NCBI RefSeq assembly: GCF_016592575.1
Contig: NZ_AP017470.1
Location: forward strand, 744,001 to 808,000
DNA length: 64,000 nt
Reading direction: 5' to 3'
DNA from: Thermotomaculum hydrothermale
GTDB lineage: Bacteria; Acidobacteriota; Holophagae; Thermotomaculales; Thermotomaculaceae
A program made the position numbers and the translations under genes. The notes beneath the pieces are model-generated. The model worked only from the letters and a program-made list of their open reading frames with translations. It was not told the DNA's origin and did no database searches. Shown here in pieces: positions 60,650-64,000 of this stretch. Numbering within the stretch: the stretch's first letter is position 1; every line of letters starts with the position of its first letter.

Positions 60650-63008
60650 AAAAGAATTTATTCAATTGCTTTTTGATAAAATTCTTATTCTTGACGGTGC
60701 TTATGGTACTCAACTATCCGCTTCTATAAAAGGAATAAACTTTCCAGAAGAAGCTAATATAGTGTCTCCTGAAACAGTGTTAAGCCTTCATAAAAATTAT
60801 ATTGATGCAGGGGCAGATATAATCAAAACAAATACTTTTGGGCTATTTCACCTCTTTAATACCGGGAAAATAGACAAAAATTACGCTTTGAAACTCTTAA
60901 AATCTGGTGTTGAAATAGGGGTTAAAGCGGCAAAAGAGAAAAGTGTATTTTGTTTTGCCAGCTTTGGTCCTATGAGTGATTCAATATTTAGTTATTCTGC
61001 TGAAACTCTGGACTTTTTTATAGATTTTTATTCAACTGCCACTGAACTGGCACTTTTGCAGGGAGTTCAAGGCATACTTTTTGAGACATTTTCAGACTTT
61101 CTTGAATTAAAATTGGCGGTTTATTCTGTAAGAAAAATTTCAAATTCTATTCCAGTAATTGCTCAATTTACTCTGAATTCAAACGGGGCAACAATTCAGG
61201 GTGTTGATGCGAAAAACTGTGGGGCATTTTTAGATACAATTGACTGTGATGTGGCAGGGTTAAATTGCTCTACCGGGCCTTTAGATATGGCTTTAAACTT
61301 TGAATCTTTTTCAGAATATATTTCAAAGCCAATGTCTGCTTCTCCAAATGCAGGGCTTCCAGAATTGAGAAATGGGGAAGTTTATTATCCTGATATTAAA
61401 AAAGAATTTAAAAAAGCATTATCTGTATTTTTAAAAAATGGAGCAAGGATTGTTGGAAGTTGTTGTGGTTCAAATCCAGATTATACGAGGGCAATTAAAG
61501 AAGAAGTTAATAAATTTAAGGGTACTTATGTCAAGAAAAATAAAAAAGATTTTTTGGTTTCTCCTGATTTTCTTGTAGATTTTGAAAACAAATCATTTTT
61601 TCCAATAGGCGAAAGGCTAAATTTACTTGGCAATAAAACATTTAAAGAAAATTACCTGAAAAATTTTGAAAATGCTATTGAAATAGAGGTTAACAGGCAG
61701 ATAACTGCAGGGGCTAAATGTCTTGATTTTAATGTAGATTTGATTGCCAGAGATGACTATTTAACTGCTAAAAGGGATATAATTGCTCTTCAAAATTTTG
61801 CAAAACCTATAATTTCAATTGATACCTTATACCTGGAAGTTATGAATGAGGTTGCTTTGTATTCTGCTTGTACCCCCCTTTACAATTCTGCTGACTTAAC
61901 GGAAAAGAGGTTTAATTTTATTGCCGAGTTGTATAAAAAATTTGGGGGCAAAATAATAGTACTTCTAATGAGTGGCAAAAAAGTACCTAAAACCTTTGAA
62001 GAAAGGCTTAAAGGCCTTGAATTGGTGGATATGTTTGTAGAAGAGTACGAAATTGATAAAAGAGATATTTTTGTCGATCCCCTTGCTTTAACTTTGGGTA
62101 CAGGGGTTGAAAACTACCATTATGTTGAGGAGATAATTGAAAAATCAAAATATAAAACAATTGTTGGTTTATCTAACTTTTCCCACGGTTTACCTGATAG
62201 AAGCAGGCTTAATTCATTTCTTCTAACAAATTTAATTAGAAGGGGCTTAACTGCCTCTATATTAGATATTTCTGACCCAAATATTGCTTCAGTTATTTTT
62301 AATAACGAGGCTATTTTTGAAGGGAAAGGTTTTTCTCTGGGAGAAAAGAATGGCTTGGTTTTTAAAGGGGAATTTTCCAAATGGGGCGAGTATCTGATTA
62401 AAGGGGATATTGAAAATTTAACCAGAGAGATTATTTCAAGGCTTGAAAAAAGGGATAAAGCCACATTTTTACTTGAAAAAGGGTTAATTGAAAATATGGA
62501 AAAAATCGGGAGCTATTTTGAGAAGGGAGCAATTTACCTTCCTCAATTACTCTCTTCAGCAGAAACAATGAAAAACGCTTTTGAGACATTAAAGCCTTAT
62601 CTTGAAGAAGAGTTAGCCGGGGAAAATAAAAATAAAAACATGGATAATGCAAGAATACTTCTTTTTACTGTTCAAAACGATGTGCATGATATAGGGAAAA
62701 ATATTGTTTTAACAGTTTTAAAGAGTTTTGGTTTTTCTGTCTTTGATGGTGGTATTGATAAATCTCCTGATGAGATTATTGAGGAAATTAATTCAACAAA
62801 TGCAAGAGTTGTTGGTTTATCCGCTTTAATGACAACAAGTTTACCTTATATGAGAGAAACAGTAAAAAAAATAAAGGAAAGTCTGCCAGAGGTTAAGGTA
62901 ATTGTAGGTGGGGCTGTTGTAACGAAAAGGTTTGCAGAGGAAATTGGAGCCGACGGTTATGGAAAAAATGCCTTTGATGCAGTTAACCTTGTAAGGAATC
63001 TGTTATGA
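60642..63008 (+). CDS. metH: Cobalamin-dependent methionine synthase (MetH) without reactivation domain
   Basis: Transfers a methyl group from methyltetrahydrofolate to homocysteine through cobalamin. The 788-residue protein has the homocysteine domain (1-290; zinc ligands Cys209 in LNCSTGP and Cys274-Cys275 in GSCCGSN), the pterin-binding domain (about 310-560, IGERLNLLGNK), the B12 cap (about 565-660) and the B12 domain with the lower ligand His682 in NDVHDIGKN. The C-terminal AdoMet reactivation domain of E. coli MetH is missing, as in Thermotoga and other anaerobes, so a separate reactivase or low oxygen is expected. Starts inside the MCP-like gene. Confidence 0.94.
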   Translation: MNRKEFIQLLFDKILILDGAYGTQLSASIKGINFPEEANIVSPETVLSLHKNYIDAGADIIKTNTFGLFHLFNTGKIDKNYALKLLKSGVEIGVKAAKEKSVFCFASFGPMSDSIFSYSAETLDFFIDFYSTATELALLQGVQGILFETFSDFLELKLAVYSVRKISNSIPVIAQFTLNSNGATIQGVDAKNCGAFLDTIDCDVAGLNCSTGPLDMALNFESFSEYISKPMSASPNAGLPELRNGEVYYPDIKKEFKKALSVFLKNGARIVGSCCGSNPDYTRAIKEEVNKFKGTYVKKNKKDFLVSPDFLVDFENKSFFPIGERLNLLGNKTFKENYLKNFENAIEIEVNRQITAGAKCLDFNVDLIARDDYLTAKRDIIALQNFAKPIISIDTLYLEVMNEVALYSACTPLYNSADLTEKRFNFIAELYKKFGGKIIVLLMSGKKVPKTFEERLKGLELVDMFVEEYEIDKRDIFVDPLALTLGTGVENYHYVEEIIEKSKYKTIVGLSNFSHGLPDRSRLNSFLLTNLIRRGLTASILDISDPNIASVIFNNEAIFEGKGFSLGEKNGLVFKGEFSKWGEYLIKGDIENLTREIISRLEKRDKATFLLEKGLIENMEKIGSYFEKGAIYLPQLLSSAETMKNAFETLKPYLEEELAGENKNKNMDNARILLFTVQNDVHDIGKNIVLTVLKSFGFSVFDGGIDKSPDEIIEEINSTNARVVGLSALMTTSLPYMRETVKKIKESLPEVKVIVGGAVVTKRFAEEIGADGYGKNAFDAVNLVRNLL

Positions 63009-63634
63009 AAAAAACTATATTTTTTCTGTTTATAATATTTATTTCATTTTCTGCATTTAGTGATGTTTACAAGTACAAAGACGAAAAAGGGAGGGTTTAC
63101 TTTGTTGATTCAATCTATCAGGTGCCTTTGAATTATAGAAAAAATATGGAGATTTTACCCTCTGGAAAGGATGTAAATAGAGAAGAAAAATTTTTTGCTG
63201 ATATTTTTCTTAACAAAGATACGGTAGTTAAAGCAGGTAATTTTTACTACAATTTTATTTTTTCTAAAATAAAACCTTTATTGGTTTTCTGGCTCATTGT
63301 TTTTGTGATTTTTCTGATTTTAATGTTTAAAATAAAAGATTTTTTATGGATTTTAAATTTGCTTTTGCTATTTTTAATTTTAACTGAAGGAATATATTTA
63401 TTTGGAGTATATCCTGCAGTAAAAAGGGGAACTATAGTTTATTCATATTTAACAACAAGATTTTTTAATAAAAGTATGAGCGTTTCCGAGAGAGTGAAGA
63501 AGTATGCTCTGGAAAATGCAGTTGCAAAAAATCCCTTACCTTTAAATCCTTATTCTTATTATTTGAAAACAAAGAGATTAAAAGAATTCTACAATAAAAT
63601 ATCTTTAGAGGTTTCTATTGGAAATAAAGAATAA
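63005..63634 (+). CDS. DUF4124-domain membrane protein
   Basis: A 209-residue protein with a signal peptide (1-19), a small DUF4124-type domain (about 20-50, D-V-Y-K-Y-K-D-E-K-G-R-V-Y-F-V-D) and then two membrane helices (about 93-115 and 117-140) and a basic tail. DUF4124 is often found at the N-terminus of envelope proteins of unknown role. It overlaps metH (ATGA) and the hemW start by 17 bases. Confidence 0.7.
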   Translation: MKKTIFFLFIIFISFSAFSDVYKYKDEKGRVYFVDSIYQVPLNYRKNMEILPSGKDVNREEKFFADIFLNKDTVVKAGNFYYNFIFSKIKPLLVFWLIVFVIFLILMFKIKDFLWILNLLLLFLILTEGIYLFGVYPAVKRGTIVYSYLTTRFFNKSMSVSERVKKYALENAVAKNPLPLNPYSYYLKTKRLKEFYNKISLEVSIGNKE

Positions 63635-64000
63635 TTTTCAGGGATTGTATGTCCACATCCCGTATTGTATTCAAAGGTGTAAGTATTGCTCTTTTTATTC
63701 AAGAACTGGAAAGATAGAAGAGGATAAATACCTTAACTCATTGACAAATCACTTTAATTTTTTGATAGAAAAATTTGATTTTGTTCCACGCTTTGAAACT
63801 CTTTACTTTGGAGGAGGTACTCCCTCTTTAATGAGTTTGAACTTTTTTGAGAGCTTTCTCGTAAACTTAAATAGATTTATGGATATTTCAAATTTTAAAG
63901 AAATTACAATTGAGGCAAACCCTGAAACATTAACCCAGGATTATTTAAAAGGGTTAAAAGGGCTTGGAGTTAACAGAATAAGTATTGGAGTGCAAAGCAC
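63618..64000 (+). CDS. hemW: Radical-SAM heme chaperone HemW-like, 3'-truncated
   Basis: Only the first 127 residues are in the window. They show the radical-SAM C-x3-C-x2-C as Y-C-I-Q-R-C-K-Y-C-S-F and then LYFGGGTPSL and I-E-A-N-P-E-T, which match the HemW/HemN family. The extra Cys pattern C-x3-C-x2-C without a third heme-binding feature fits HemW, a heme chaperone, rather than a true coproporphyrinogen oxidase. TTG 63618 was chosen: GAGGT lies 5 bases upstream and the family N-terminus (L-Y-V-H-I-P) follows soon after. It overlaps the DUF4124 gene by 17 bases. Confidence 0.88.
   Translation, partial: MEIKNNFQGLYVHIPYCIQRCKYCSFYSRTGKIEEDKYLNSLTNHFNFLIEKFDFVPRFETLYFGGGTPSLMSLNFFESFLVNLNRFMDISNFKEITIEANPETLTQDYLKGLKGLGVNRISIGVQS

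Overview
This is a gene-dense, AT-rich stretch (about one third G+C by eye) of a bacterial chromosome. Almost everything reads on the + strand; the exceptions are tmRNA, three tRNAs and four minus-strand protein genes. Lipopolysaccharide export genes (LptB and an LptC/OstA-like protein), a secretin and an outer-membrane porin point to a Gram-negative envelope. c-type cytochromes, an Fe-S type PurF, a MetH without reactivation domain and a Bat operon suggest an anaerobe or microaerophile. The mix of sigma-54, HPr kinase, PATAN/DUF4388, FHA and many TPR proteins resembles deep-branching groups such as Acidobacteriota or the former Deltaproteobacteria. I cannot fix the phylum from this window. 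No phage, IS element or CRISPR array was seen, and no gene-free stretch exceeds 300 bases.

Layout. 0-3.2 kb: end of a Bat operon (BatC-like, BatD, BatE) and tRNA-Arg. 3.3-6.2 kb: purF and a secreted transglutaminase/TPR protein. 6.2-6.7 kb: tmRNA and tRNA-Leu (minus). 6.9-14.5 kb: a PATAN protein, a 7-TM protein, a coiled-coil protein, a DnaC-like ATPase, proS, a Nudix hydrolase, hslV and a TPR protein. 14.5-25.5 kb: accA, recJ (frameshifted), LptC/OstA-like, lptB, rpoN, hpf, ptsN, hprK, EIIA-Man, HPr and EI, mostly overlapping or nearly touching. 25.6-30.3 kb: miaB, a bifunctional nuclease, aroB, aroD and a fused aroE-aroK. 30.4-34.3 kb: a monoheme cytochrome, a DUF3373-like porin and an octaheme cytochrome, closed by a strong terminator. 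34.5-50.1 kb: a Tad/Flp pilus locus with two Flp pilins, prepilin peptidase, TadE/TadG-type proteins, CpaB, CpaC, an FHA-TadA fusion, TadB and TadC, then DUF192, two FHA membrane proteins and a TPR protein. 50.1-51.4 kb: an HU-like protein and a CsgG-like protein. 51.5-53.8 kb (minus): a zinc-ribbon protein and a TPR membrane protein. 53.9-55.2 kb: panD, thioredoxin, msrA. 55.2-57.5 kb (minus): repeats, tRNA-Glu, tRNA-Gln, gltX and a phosphodiesterase. 57.5-64 kb: rsmD, an MCP-like protein, metH, a DUF4124 protein and the start of hemW.

How the parts fit. The lpt-rpoN-hpf-ptsN-hprK-PTS run joins envelope biogenesis to a phosphotransfer system with no sugar permease in sight, so that PTS is probably regulatory. 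The Tad locus carries an FHA domain on its ATPase and two further FHA membrane proteins beside it, which suggests control of the pilus by threonine phosphorylation. The porin/cytochrome trio just upstream looks like a respiratory or trans-envelope electron-transfer unit.

Two genes, recJ and the TadG-like gene, are broken by one-base shifts of opposite sign at poly-A tracts. These are either sequence errors, real lesions or sites of slippage. The least understood units are the PATAN/7-TM/coiled-coil/DnaC-like cluster and the FHA-linked pilus locus.
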